Source: Temnothorax longispinosus
Taxonomy: Eukaryota; Arthropoda; Insecta; Hymenoptera; Formicidae
Direction: 5' to 3'
NCBI RefSeq assembly: GCF_030848805.1
Contig: NC_092364.1
Span: 2,356,001-2,420,000, forward strand
Length of the DNA stretch: 64,000 nt
The notes beneath the pieces were generated by a model. It made no database searches. It was not told the origin of the DNA and worked only from the letters and a program-made list of their open reading frames with translations. The position numbers and the translations under genes were made by a program. Shown piece after piece: positions 1-10,744 of this stretch (position 1 is the first letter of the stretch; every line of letters begins with the position of its first letter).

Positions 1-87
1 GTAAACGTAAACGTGAGTGCGAGTTTGCGCGAGGACTGGGGATGCTTAGAATAGCAGCGCGCGCGGAATAGTAGTCCTGATCTTCTT

Positions 88-545
88 TCACTCGATAACG
101 AGAACAATCGGTCTTCACCACAACGTATCCTCTTACGGAGAACGTAATATTCTGGCGTTTATATTAATTGGGGTATTTTAGGTGCTTCGCAGCTCGAACA
201 TTTATCGGGCGACGCGAACGGATAGAAATAACGATCCTTCGTATTTAAGAATCTCCGGTGATGCGATATTTATTCCGTCACTTTAATGTTTAAGCTCGGA
301 CTGACGACGAGCGTGGAGCTATACGCGATAGCGAGAACGGTCGGTCTTCAGCAATGTATCCTCTTACGAAACGTAATATTCTGACGTTTATATTAATTGG
401 AGTGTTTGAGATACTCGGGTCGAATATTTATCGGATAACGGACGGACAGAAATATCGACCCTTTGTAAAATTTAAGCATCTCTAGTGACGCAATATTCAT
501 TCTGCCACTTTAATGTTTAATTCAGATTAACGACGAGAGCGGAGC
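88..545. repeat. Two-copy tandem duplication (~230 bp unit) in beat intron
   Basis: Two diverged direct copies with a period of about 230 bp. Each carries the order 'tatcctcttacg', 'cgtaatattctg', 'tttatattaattgg', 'cactttaatgtttaa', followed by 'acgacgag'. It lies in the intron upstream of the first visible beat exon. I see no reading frame or splice site inside that would make it an exon. Confidence 0.7.
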
Positions 546-792
546 CGCGCGATGCTCGAACGTGAAGGGAAGAGGGGCGGTCTTTTTAATTAATTTATTT
601 TTTTTCCGTCTGCGTTTTCTTTTTTAAACTAGAAGCACAATGCACTTTGTATATCCCTTACGGCGCGAGGAGCTTTTTCCTCGAATCTGATAGAATCTGG
701 TACGTTCGCTGCATCGCGTCGTGCATCGCGCAGGCCCCGCAGCGTCACGCTCGATCGGGCGCAGCAGCTTGTAATCGCGAATTTGCATTCAG

Positions 793-1513
793 AGGGACGA
801 GTCCACCGAGAGTTCGGTTGTCCTGAACAACGTGAATCTGACGAGTTCGGGGAGGTATCGGTGCGAGGTGTCGGGCGAAGCTCCCGCCTTTGAGACGGTC
901 TCTGATCACGGGGACATGACTGTAGTCGGTAAGTATGTATTGTCATGGAAAATAAGAGCGAACGTGTCCGATTAAGCTGGGATTGTAGCGAAAATTCTGA
1001 AAAGCCGCGATAAACAAAGAGAATAGAAATCTATATAAATAATTTGTAAGATACACGCGGAGGAAATTTTTATCCTTAAAATGAAAAAAAAAAAAAACTG
1101 CGTTGGAGCTCGATGGTTATTTCAAAACGTAATTTTGAGGGAGGCGAAACTAGATAAATAAATACCTATACAGTAAATGCACGCGGTAAGATAAGGGTAA
1201 TCTAATCCGAGGGTCCACGACAATAGCACTAGAAAGGGTCATGGCAACGTTTCAGTTCTACCTAACGAAGGACCGCAGATAACCGGTGGTCGTTCCAAAT
1301 ATCAGGTGGGCGATGTCGTTCGCATGAACTGCACGTCGGCACCTTCTAAACCACCTGCGCTATTGTCCTGGTTCATCAACGACGAGCCGGTAAGTGAGAC
1401 ACTTAAATCGTCGGCGAAATAATTGTAACCTTTGTTTCACGCTTCGCTAAACTTTTCTGACCGACGCGATGAAATGTGTGCTCAAAAGGAAAGAGAAAAA
1501 TGTAAAAGGAGAG

Positions 1514-1565
<52 letters not shown>

Positions 1566-4330
1566 AGGAAGAAATGGAGCACAACGGAGCTACGGTATAT
1601 GCAGTATATGCAATTTGCTAAATAAATCAAAGCTTCGTTCCGCTCTGTTTCCATCACAAAGACGCGTACGCGCGCGTTGCGCGTGTCCACACATTTGCGT
1701 TAATCTCGAAAAATATTCCCCGATAATGTTCTAATTTAAAATTTATTTTGATAAAACACCAGTCACCGTTACCAATTAAAGGCGAAACGTCGACTGTCTC
1801 TCGCGTCAACATTGGATATCGATCTGAAATCCATGAGGTTTATGTATTTTCCATTTATCCGAGCCCATTTATGTGTCGTTAATATTTACGGAACTGCACG
1901 ACTTTTTTTTCTTTCTTTAGAAAATTCGTTACCGCCGTTATATTCCAGCGAAATTTTCCGCCCCGCGGACGCGCATAGCTTAACCGAATTAAAGATTTAA
2001 CTTTAAAATAACTTTACCTCCACAGTGCGCGCGCGTTGCTGATGATGAATGTTATTATCATTATCGTGCGATAATTAGAATCTTGCTTCGGTGCTTCATC
2101 CAATTTCGCGTAATTGGTTTCACGAAAAAAATTTGCATCCGGGATCAAAAGAGCGCAATCTCTCGTTCTTAATTGTTTTCAAATTGCATTCTACAGAATC
2201 GCGTATCTGTTTTTCATCTCCCGCCCGCCTAATTGGTGTCCGTCGACGCGACGCTGCGTAATCCGGGTCGCGAGGTCTACGTCCCAAATAAAAATCTACT
2301 TAATTGCTCGGCCCTCAATCTCTTCCTCTCTCTCTCTTTCTCTCCCACCCCCGCGGACTCGTCGCGAATCACTCACGCGGAATGTGTCCCGATTTCCCGG
2401 TTTTCCCCGTTGAAAACAGTCTTTACAGGAATCGTTGTAAAGACGCGCGCCCGGCTTTCAGGCCAACACCGACTACCTGATAGGGCCCAATATCGTCAAC
2501 GTGGAGAACGGTCTGCAGACCGCGAGACTCGGTCTGAAATTCCACGTCGCGAACAAGCACTTCAGGCGAGGCGACATGAAGCTAAAGTGCTTGGCCACAA
2601 TAGCCACGGTCTATCTACAGAGCAACGAGGAGAGCGTGGAGGGCGACGAGAGCATTCTGAAAACGCCTATAATGGAGAGCCGCGAGACCCGGGCGCAGAG
2701 CCACACTCGCGAGGACTTGACGAACGGTAAGCCCTCAACCTTCTCCCCCTTCTCTTGGATATCACCCGTTACTTTCCTACCTAACCACCGCAATTGCGCA
2801 ACGTTCACCCGTTATCGATTAACCCGCCCGAATGCTGAATTCAACTTTTGCCTTGTCAGAAAGTTGGTGGCGCAAGTTAAAATAATTAAGGTCCAGTTGC
2901 GCCGACATTGATTATTGGTATAACTGGTAATTAGCGGATTCGTATAGCTAGTCCTGTAGTTTCGTTACGAGGGATAACCTATGTTCAATTAAAAAGTTAC
3001 TTTGCCTCCCGCCGTTATACACTTCTCCGTGTCACTTTCTCTCGTAACGTTCTCTCTGACACGCTCGCGATTTTTTAAAAACCCTTCGCATCTCTGCGGC
3101 CCGCGATTGCGGTGAATCATCGATTGCAAACAGGGGTGCGGACGATGAAAAATTCACTTTAGATCAAGCTTTGCGCGGGGCGGGAGGGGGGAGGGGATAT
3201 AAACCCCCCGATGCTTGAAGCTCGCTCGCTAGATTATTCCGCTGTCGGATTTGATACACCAAAGAGCGCGGAGCGAACGTGGCACGCTCGTGCCAAAATA
3301 TCACGGTGCATTTTGTTTATTTTCTTCTTTTTTTTTTTTACAGTCGATCCGTGGTTTTTTGCGAGCTTACTCCGACCGGAAACCATCGCAGGTAATTTCG
3401 CAGTCACCCATACACGCGTGCGACGATTAATTCGCCGTATTAAAGGACTTTTTGCTGCCCGCCGGAAATATTTTGCGACCTAAACCGCGATTGTAAATAT
3501 GCATATTTTCGACGTACGCTCGTCGATGGCCGAATTTTCAAGCGTTGCGATTCGCGCGGATATTTATATATTTGTTTCCACGGTAAACGGAATTTTAAAA
3601 CACGACGGCAACATTTTTGTATAGTATTAAGCGAGGAGCATCGAAAAGCCCCCGGTCGCGCGCAAGTAATGAGGAGTATCGGATTAAGGCCCCGTAAGTA
3701 TTAAAACGAATCCCCCGCCTGACCATACATGCGGCATTAATCACAACGGGAACTAATTACTCGATGCTCTAATCCGCGATAGTGCTATCGCCCGGGGGTA
3801 CCGCAATAAAAACTGATTAATTACGGCCACACTGTATTCAAATCCCGAACTAAATTACGGCAAGAACGAGGGCTCGGGCTTCGCGAAATGAATAACGTGG
3901 GATATAGTTCGGCGTCCGAATTAGCCGTTTAAGGGATGTATATCGCACAAATTCGCTATAATCCTCAGCAAGTCTGTGTCTTACGCGAGTGCATTGTCAA
4001 CAACTGCATTGTATTCAACCGGCGAATACTCTATTTCCGAACGTTTCGTATAAATACATTTTTTTCTTAATTTTTAATATTTTTTAAGAATTTGTCAGCG
4101 ATCCAATTTTTCGATGTCAGAGAGAATTCCGATTGTCAAAGCCTCATCCGAGCCTGGGATATTTTTACTCTCGCGAACAAAGGCAATTAGCGACTTTCCC
4201 CGAAAAAAAATACAATGAAAAGGGAGGCTAACGAAAGTTCGTTTTTAATGTTCCAGGATCCGCAAGTGTTGCAGTCCAATGGACGATCCTCGTCGTCGCC
4301 CTGATCACATCGATCGCAGCCGCGCGATAA
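793..4330 (+). CDS. Beaten path (Beat) family Ig-domain protein, 3' part (four exons)
   Basis: Beat proteins are secreted or membrane-anchored two-Ig-domain proteins that bind Sidestep-family receptors and control motor-axon guidance. Coding exons read as 793-928, 1271-1389, 2462-2726 and 4257-4330, all GT-AG, with matching phases. Exon one holds the end of the first Ig domain (VLNNVNLTSSGRYRCEVSG). Exon two starts the second domain (ITGGRSKYQVGDVVRMNCTS, then PALLSWFINDEP). Exon three holds ANTDYLIGP, the run RLGLKFHV..KHFRRGDMKLKC with the second-domain cysteine, and a charged stalk. The last short exon is a hydrophobic tail (WTILVVALITSIAAAR) ending at TAA 4328-4330, as expected for a GPI or membrane anchor. 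The signal peptide and most of Ig1 lie left of the window. Which Beat paralogue it is (I-VII) cannot be settled from this part. Confidence 0.85.
1515..1560. repeat. (GA)n microsatellite
   Basis: About 23 uninterrupted GA units inside the intron between the second and third visible beat exons. Confidence 0.95.
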
Positions 4331-6489
4331 TAACGACGAGCGTCTTTCCTTTTTCCTTATACTTTCGTCTCTTCCTTTTCCTTTCCTTTTTTCCACGTTG
4401 CTTCCTAAGCCATGTAAAGCGTTAGAAGAGATCGGTTTTCCATCCTATCTACTACTAATTCCTAATCCGCGTAAACCGATAAATAACGCGATACCGATAT
4501 GCATATAATAAGTGTACGTCCATTTACGCGTCGCCGCGACGTAAGTTTACAATTACGTGCGCTCTAGGCTCTAAATGTATTATCGTGCCCGCGCGGGGTG
4601 GACGATCGGCCGATCGATCGCTTTGCGCGATCTATGGATCGCGCACGACTCCCCGCGCGTTCGTTTAGATCGTCCAAAGTCTCTCTAGCGGGAAAACGTC
4701 GCGAGAGGCGGCGTCTTTTGTATCGCTTTCGAGATACGATTCGATGTTATTCTTACTACGATGTAGAAAGGGGTTTTCTATTTTCACGACATATCATTTC
4801 TATTCATCCGACGATCTTCCCAAAAACCGGATGGTCTTTTCGGGCCCAGCTTGGACTCCCGCGAAAATACGCTTTCACCCCGGAATCGCTGTCGTCCGCT
4901 CTCTTCCTGTATCCACCCCGCGTTTCGGCGATTTCCCCGTACAAAGCAGAGTTGATAATATAGCCACGAGGGCAGTCGCGAGTGATTTCTTTATATGCTT
5001 GCGCACGGTGGAGGAATCATATTCGTACGAACAATTTCGTAGAAAAGCGATATAAAGAAAATCTATTCATACGGGAATTTATTTCATGATATTAACAACT
5101 AAATCCTGATTTCGATCATTTGACATCTAATCTCGTAAAAATTAATTTACTTCAACTTTTTTCCACTCGCAATGTCTATTGGAGACACTCTTAAATTTTC
5201 CTCATTTCTTCTTATCATTCTTCCGACTGTTTTATTAACCGTGTTACTCCGTGGGTGTATTTCTCTGTCTTTATAGTTTCTAGCAGCTCTCGGTCGGTAT
5301 ATAGCTGAATGCCGCTAAGGAAGTAGCATTCCACTGACTAAATAATATAATATATCTCGGCATAATAATATCCTACAATACGCACATGAAGGAAAAGGTG
5401 CTAAGTGGAAAACCTCTCTGTAACACGGCAATCTCTATCAAACACCATTGTTACATTGCAAGCCGTGTGACATTCGCGCCGAAATCGACTCGCGACCTGC
5501 TCCGGAGTATCTTTTCATAAATGAGCCTTTCGTTGCATATAAATCGGGGCCCACGTGGCTCCGTAGGTCATAGGCATCGCAACGCGATTAAGTTGAAATC
5601 CCGCTCGATAACCCACGCGAAACGCTTAATCGGGTCGCTGTCGTCCCTCTTCTGACTAATTGTAAGGCATAGTTAATCTCATATCGGGTATATGTCACGC
5701 GTACGAAATTACTATCGTATTTTCGATCGATATTGAAATATCCCCCTCCTCCCCCCGACAACGCGCGCCGATCGAGCCTAAAGGAGAGGAACGGTCCGAG
5801 CCTCACTCGTCCCATGTCTCGTCCCCGACGTGTCGTCGTAATTAACAACAATCCCGTAATTCCAAGCCGACATTGGACAAACGACAACGGCAAGCGCCGC
5901 TTGAATCGGTGTTTTTTTTCCTCGTTAAACACCGAAGCAAGGGAATTACACCAGGTGTTGATCGATAGCGCGATATATACGAATAACGCGACATTTCAAT
6001 GGATTTGTATATTCGTATAAAACCAGTTTATAGAATTGAATTGCCGTCGTGAATCGAGTTAGAAAAAAAAGCATCCAACTGCTTTAAACCCCCAAAAATT
6101 GCATTATTTTTCGTCACGGTACACGAAACTTCGTAAAAGTGAAGTTCGTTAAACGCTTACGAAATTTTATTTATTTATCTCTCTTTTTGCGCTCGCGCGC
6201 GCGAACTTGCATCGGTGCATTTCTTTCAAAAGCCGAATATCGTTTTTGAAATTTTATCCGACTGCCGATGGTTCACATTGCACCACTGTGCAGTCGATAA
6301 TATACTACTCGCTAACTTTATTGAATAATAACTTGGAATAAAGTTTCCGCCTCGTCTAGTTACGGCGTACAGCTGCCTGGCGAGCACTATTAGGGTCACT
6401 TTATCCATCGCTATGTATCGATTCGAGATGGTTTTAGCTAACAATAAGCTCTTGCGTAAGCGTAAACGAGAATCTGACCGCAAAAAAGG

Positions 6490-6565
6490 AGTATGTATAT
6501 AAATATATATATACATATATATATATACATACATATATATGTATATAAATGTATATATATGTATC
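6490..6565. repeat. (TA)n-rich microsatellite
   Basis: Run of TA, TATG and TATACA units in a region without genes; the small Tyr/Ile/Val-rich frames across it are artefacts of the repeat. Confidence 0.85.
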
Positions 6566-7554
6566 TATATGCACGCACACAAACACACACAAATATCGAA
6601 ATATGAAAGTATATGAAAGTAACACAAAGAGCGGAAAATCACCATCGGCAATCCGCGCGTTATCAACTGTCGGCGGCCGATCGATACGCAATTACGCTGG
6701 TTAGATATATTTCGATCCTGCCAGCGTATTTTGACTGGAAACGAGTGGCTGTTGCGAGATACACACCGGGCGGTGCGCTACATGTTATTGCCTTACACGA
6801 ACAAAAAACATAACAAGAAAAATGTTATTGTGATTGAAACTCGTATTACGCGTGTAGCGAAGCCTATGGAACGCATCATAGGCGTACACTCGACGCGTTA
6901 TAAAAAGAAAAAAAAAATTACGCGACGGGAAAAAAAATGCTGTCTCGATATGAGCGTCGCTCCGTGTAATATAATCCCGTCCTCATCCACGTCCCCATCC
7001 TCCTCCTTCTCCACCGTCTCGTTCTCCGCCACGCTCGAGCGAGGAAAACGCGCCTCGGAGCGTTTTTCCCCACGGCGGAAAACACGCGACACAGATATTT
7101 GACGGAATTCCGTTTTCAACGCGACAAATGGTGTACTTCCCTTGTAAAGCAGGAAGGATCGCGTCGCTCTTGCCACGCGCGAGGAAAGAAAGCGAGGGAC
7201 AAATTGACACATATCTGAAGAGGACGAAGACCTTTTGCGATTTTTTGGAACGCCGTTGCGACGTTGACTCCGCGTGGTTTATCCTGGAAAGAGATAACGG
7301 GCGGTGCCCTAAAATAACGCCCGAAATTGAGGGCAAGTGCGGCAAAAAGTAGCCGGCCTTCCATGTTTAAACGACGGATTTTCTTGCGTGTATTTTTTCC
7401 CCGAGCGTAATCCCCGGAACGAGCTTTTTCGTCGGTTGAATAACGAAAGTGAGATAAGAGTTTATCGACAGTCCGTCAATAAATATAGTTTTATAAATCT
7501 TCTTTGCGAAAATGTGACAAAAAGGAGAGAAGGCCATTGATCTTTTTTTTTTAT

Positions 7555-7880
7555 TTTTTAAGAGAGCACTCCTCTTTAGCAAGTTTATATTTCTTATAAA
7601 TATTTATGCAATTTCTCGAAAGCGATTTCTCGAGAGACAAGAGGGAAGCCTATCTTATTCGATTCGTGATTTAAAATATCTTGATTCTTTTAATAGTTTT
7701 ATGCCAACTCGTAAGACGCAATGGATGAAAAATTGGGGCGCACCTTTATTACGCGTAAAAGAGACTTTTTCACATATATTTCCACTATAATAAAACGCAG
7801 AATTTTTCAATAAAATTCGCCTCGCTCTTTCATTCCATTATATTTTTAACAAACAATCATTTGTTAGGACAAAATGAGAA
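7555..7880. repeat. Dispersed repeat, copy 1
   Basis: Shares 'gcactcctcttt', 'tttctcgaaagcg', 'ttcgattcgtga' and 'tatgccaa' in order with 8300-8490. Its right half ('ataataaaacgcag', 'tcgcctcgctctttcattcc', 'gttaggacaaaat') matches 19838-19945. No coding potential seen; probably an old transposon fragment of unknown family. Confidence 0.6.
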
Positions 7881-8299
7881 AACGTTAAACACGGTCTCTC
7901 TTTCCAGGATGAAAACGCGCCTGTATTATTATTTCCGAATCAACGTGAGCGCACAACATCTCGATACGCTCGAAAGTAGGTCCTTTCGATATATTTTTCG
8001 TATACAGACTCTCGGAAGTGCGATATATTTTGCATCGTGGATTTTTCGAGCGCGCGTCGAGGCGCGAAATTGACAGCCCGCGCAACTCGCGCGCGGCACG
8101 ATTGGCGTTTAATATCCGTTAATCGAGTAGAAAACGCGTTTCATACGGAAGGAAGTAGTGCGTTAAGGCCCTTAATGTACGTGTCGTATTACGAATAAGT
8201 GTTTACAAGCCTGTAAATATGTACATAATTTTCATCGTTATTAAAATTATTCACTATTATAAGGTGCCGAGTATTAACATGTCGAATATATATTTTTTT

Positions 8300-8490
8300 T
8301 AAGCACTCCTCTTTGTATTTCCTGTAAACTTTAATATATATGATTTCTCGAAAGCGGCGTGAGATCAAAGAAAAGTCTATATCTTCGATTTGTGACTTAA
8401 AAATTGTATCTCAATATGTACAATTCTTTTTAACAGTTAATTCTTATGCCAATTCGAAATACGCAGTGATTGAAAAATTGACTCGTCGCG
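8300..8490. repeat. Dispersed repeat, copy 2
   Basis: Diverged copy of the left half of the repeat at 7555-7880, with the same order of conserved blocks ('aagcactcctcttt', 'atttctcgaaagcg', 'ttatgccaattcg'). Confidence 0.55.
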
Positions 8491-9049
8491 CTACTTTATA
8501 ATTATTACGAAAATATTTATTTTCCTTAATTATGAAGGAAAAATTCAGTTTTATAATTATCATAAAAATATATTCTTTTTCCTCTAATTAAATGCGTTCC
8601 CTACATTGTAGAAAATAGGAAAGGGGGAGGGAGCAAGAGAACATTTCAGCTCCATATATTTATTAATATAATTATTATTTCTTCGACGGCTGCCATGCTT
8701 GCAATATCGACATAAAAATTGAGGAAAAAATAAAGAACAAAATAACTCACCCTTTTCCTGGCACCTGCTCGTCCCGCTCCGACGAGATTCGCGTCTCGTT
8801 TGTTTCCGGAAAAATATCCCTTCGATGCCACGACACCCCGCAGATATTCATTTCGTTCTGGATTCACGATAATCACGATTCAAAACAAAGGTAGCGAAAT
8901 TGGCGATCTAGGGGAAGTCTTTCTTTCCCTCCTTCCTTCCAGAATCACTTCACTTTTCGAAGAATTACGGTCCACAACCACAGCTCGAATCGAACTTTTA
9001 CGTTCGTTCGACGAAACACGTACGATGAGTTCTCCCTCGCGAAACCGTT

Positions 9050-10046
9050 GACGACGCGGCCATTTTGTGCTCCGCGATATTCTCACTTTCCGCGTTATTT
9101 CCCGCGCGATAACGCGAGTCGCGCAATTTTCATATTCGTTCGCGAAACCACTCCTGGTTTCGGGCGGCCTCGGGTAACTTCGGATCTCGCGATACGATGT
9201 ACACTAGTAACTTGGGCTCGTCCAATTTCGAGAGACGAATTTTCGGAGAATAACACCGCGACGGACTTTAGAGTTCAGATTTAACACTTGCCTGATGGTG
9301 GGCGACGAAGCTGTTATCGTCTGAGACAGTTTATTGTCCGATCTCGAACCGATATCCTCACTTTCCGCACTACTTTTCACACGATACGCGCGTCGCAACA
9401 CACTCTTCGAATTCGTCCGCGAAACCACCGGCGCCTCGGCCGGCCTCGGGCGGCTTCGGCTCGTTTCGGATCTCGCGATACCAAGTGGACTAATAACTTG
9501 GAGCTCCTTCAATTTTGAGAGGCGAATTTTCGGAGAATAAGGTCGCGGCGGCCTTTCGAGTCAAGATTTAACACTTGCCTGATGGTGAGCGACGAAGCTG
9601 TTATCGTCTGAGATGATCTCGAACCGATATCCTCACTTTCCGCACTACTTTTCACACGATACGCGCGTCGCAACACACTCTTCGAATTCGTCCGCGAAAC
9701 CACCGGCGCCTCGGCCGGCCTCGGGCGGCTTCGGCTCGTTTCGGATCTCGCGATACCAAGTGGACTAATAACTTGGAGCTCCTTCAATTTTGAGAGGCGA
9801 ATTTTCGGAGAATAAGGTCGCGGCGGCCTTTCGAGTCAAGATTTAACACTTGCCTGATGGTGAGCGACGAAGCTGTTATCGTCTGAGATAGTTTATTGTC
9901 CGATCTCGCAGCGATATTCACACTGTCCGCACTACTTTCCACGCGATACGTGCGTCGCACACATTCTTCGAATTCGTTCGCGAAATTCCGCGAAACTGCC
10001 GACGCCTCGGGCGGCTTCGGAAGACTTCGGCTCGTCTCGGATCTCG
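9050..10046. repeat. GC-rich tandem repeat, about four ~275-288 bp units
   Basis: The block 'aatttt(t/c)gagag.cgaattttcggagaataa' recurs at 9223, 9511 and 9786, so the units are about 288 and 275 bp. A more diverged unit lies before 9223. Units two and three are nearly identical. Each ends in a GC-rich module (gcctcgggcggcttcggctcgtttcggatctcgcgat), and that module alone also precedes copy B of the chimeric gene (about 14880-14930). The repeat abuts the start of copy A and may act as its promoter or 5' UTR region. That role is inference. Confidence 0.8.
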
Positions 10047-10114
10047 CGATTGTTCAATCTCACCGAGACGAGCCGAAGTCTTCCGAAGCCGCCCGAGGCG
10101 TCGGCAGTTTCGCG
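9989..10114. repeat. Perfect 52-bp inverted repeat (hairpin)
   Basis: The left arm 9989-10040 and right arm 10063-10114 are exact reverse complements separated by a 22-nt spacer (atctcgcgattgttcaatct plus two bases). The arms are GC-rich. It lies about 125 bp upstream of the copy A start codon. The matching place in unit B (about 14880-14990) has only imperfect arms. Confidence 0.92.
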
Positions 10115-10238
10115 CCTTCGCGGCATTTCGTGGCAATTCGAAGGTGCGACGCGTGTATCGCGTGGTACGATTTCTTCCTTGCGGGTCCCTGAAGCGCGTT
10201 ATTACGCCGGCCGTATCGCGTGGTGTAAATCTCAAATC

Positions 10239-10697
10239 ATGTCTGTACATGACTCGACCTCGCCGGATCTGGAGACCGGATTCGAGCCGCATCGTCGCCC
10301 GACGTTGAACTACGTTGACCTGATCACCCGGGCGATCACCAGCGCGCCCGATCGGCGGCTCACCGTCAAACAAATCTATAAATGGATGGTCCAGAACGTG
10401 CCCTCCTTGAAGGGTAGGGACGACGACCACAGCCAGACCCCTTGGAAGTGCAGCGTGCGCACGAACTTGTCGACCAAGTTCGAGAAAGTGAAGGGTGAAA
10501 AAAAGAAGAGTTGGTGGATGATAAAGCCGATAAAGCCCAATACGTCAAAATCCGCCCGTCGCAGAGGCGCGAGAAATCGGGACGACAGGTTCAGAGATGC
10601 TCCGAGGCTTTCGCCGCAGGGAGGCGAAAAGCAAAATATGACCGCGCCTACCGGCGCAGAAGTCGGCGGTGGTGGTGGTGGTGGAGGTGGTGGTGGA

Positions 10698-10744
<47 letters not shown>

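Larger units (their letters stand above)
4331..9049. other. Intergenic stretch without a supported gene
   Basis: Many short open frames exist here but none has recognisable protein features or a consistent exon chain. It probably includes the 3' UTR of the beat gene at its left end. It holds a (TA)n microsatellite at about 6490-6565 and two diverged copies of a dispersed repeat (listed separately). Confidence 0.6.

Noticed and set aside
10050..10238. In-frame N-terminal extension of copy A from an ATG at 10050
   Set aside because: It runs through the 52-bp hairpin and is not matched in copy B in the same frame; the shared start (S/A)VHDSTSPDL at 10239 is better supported.
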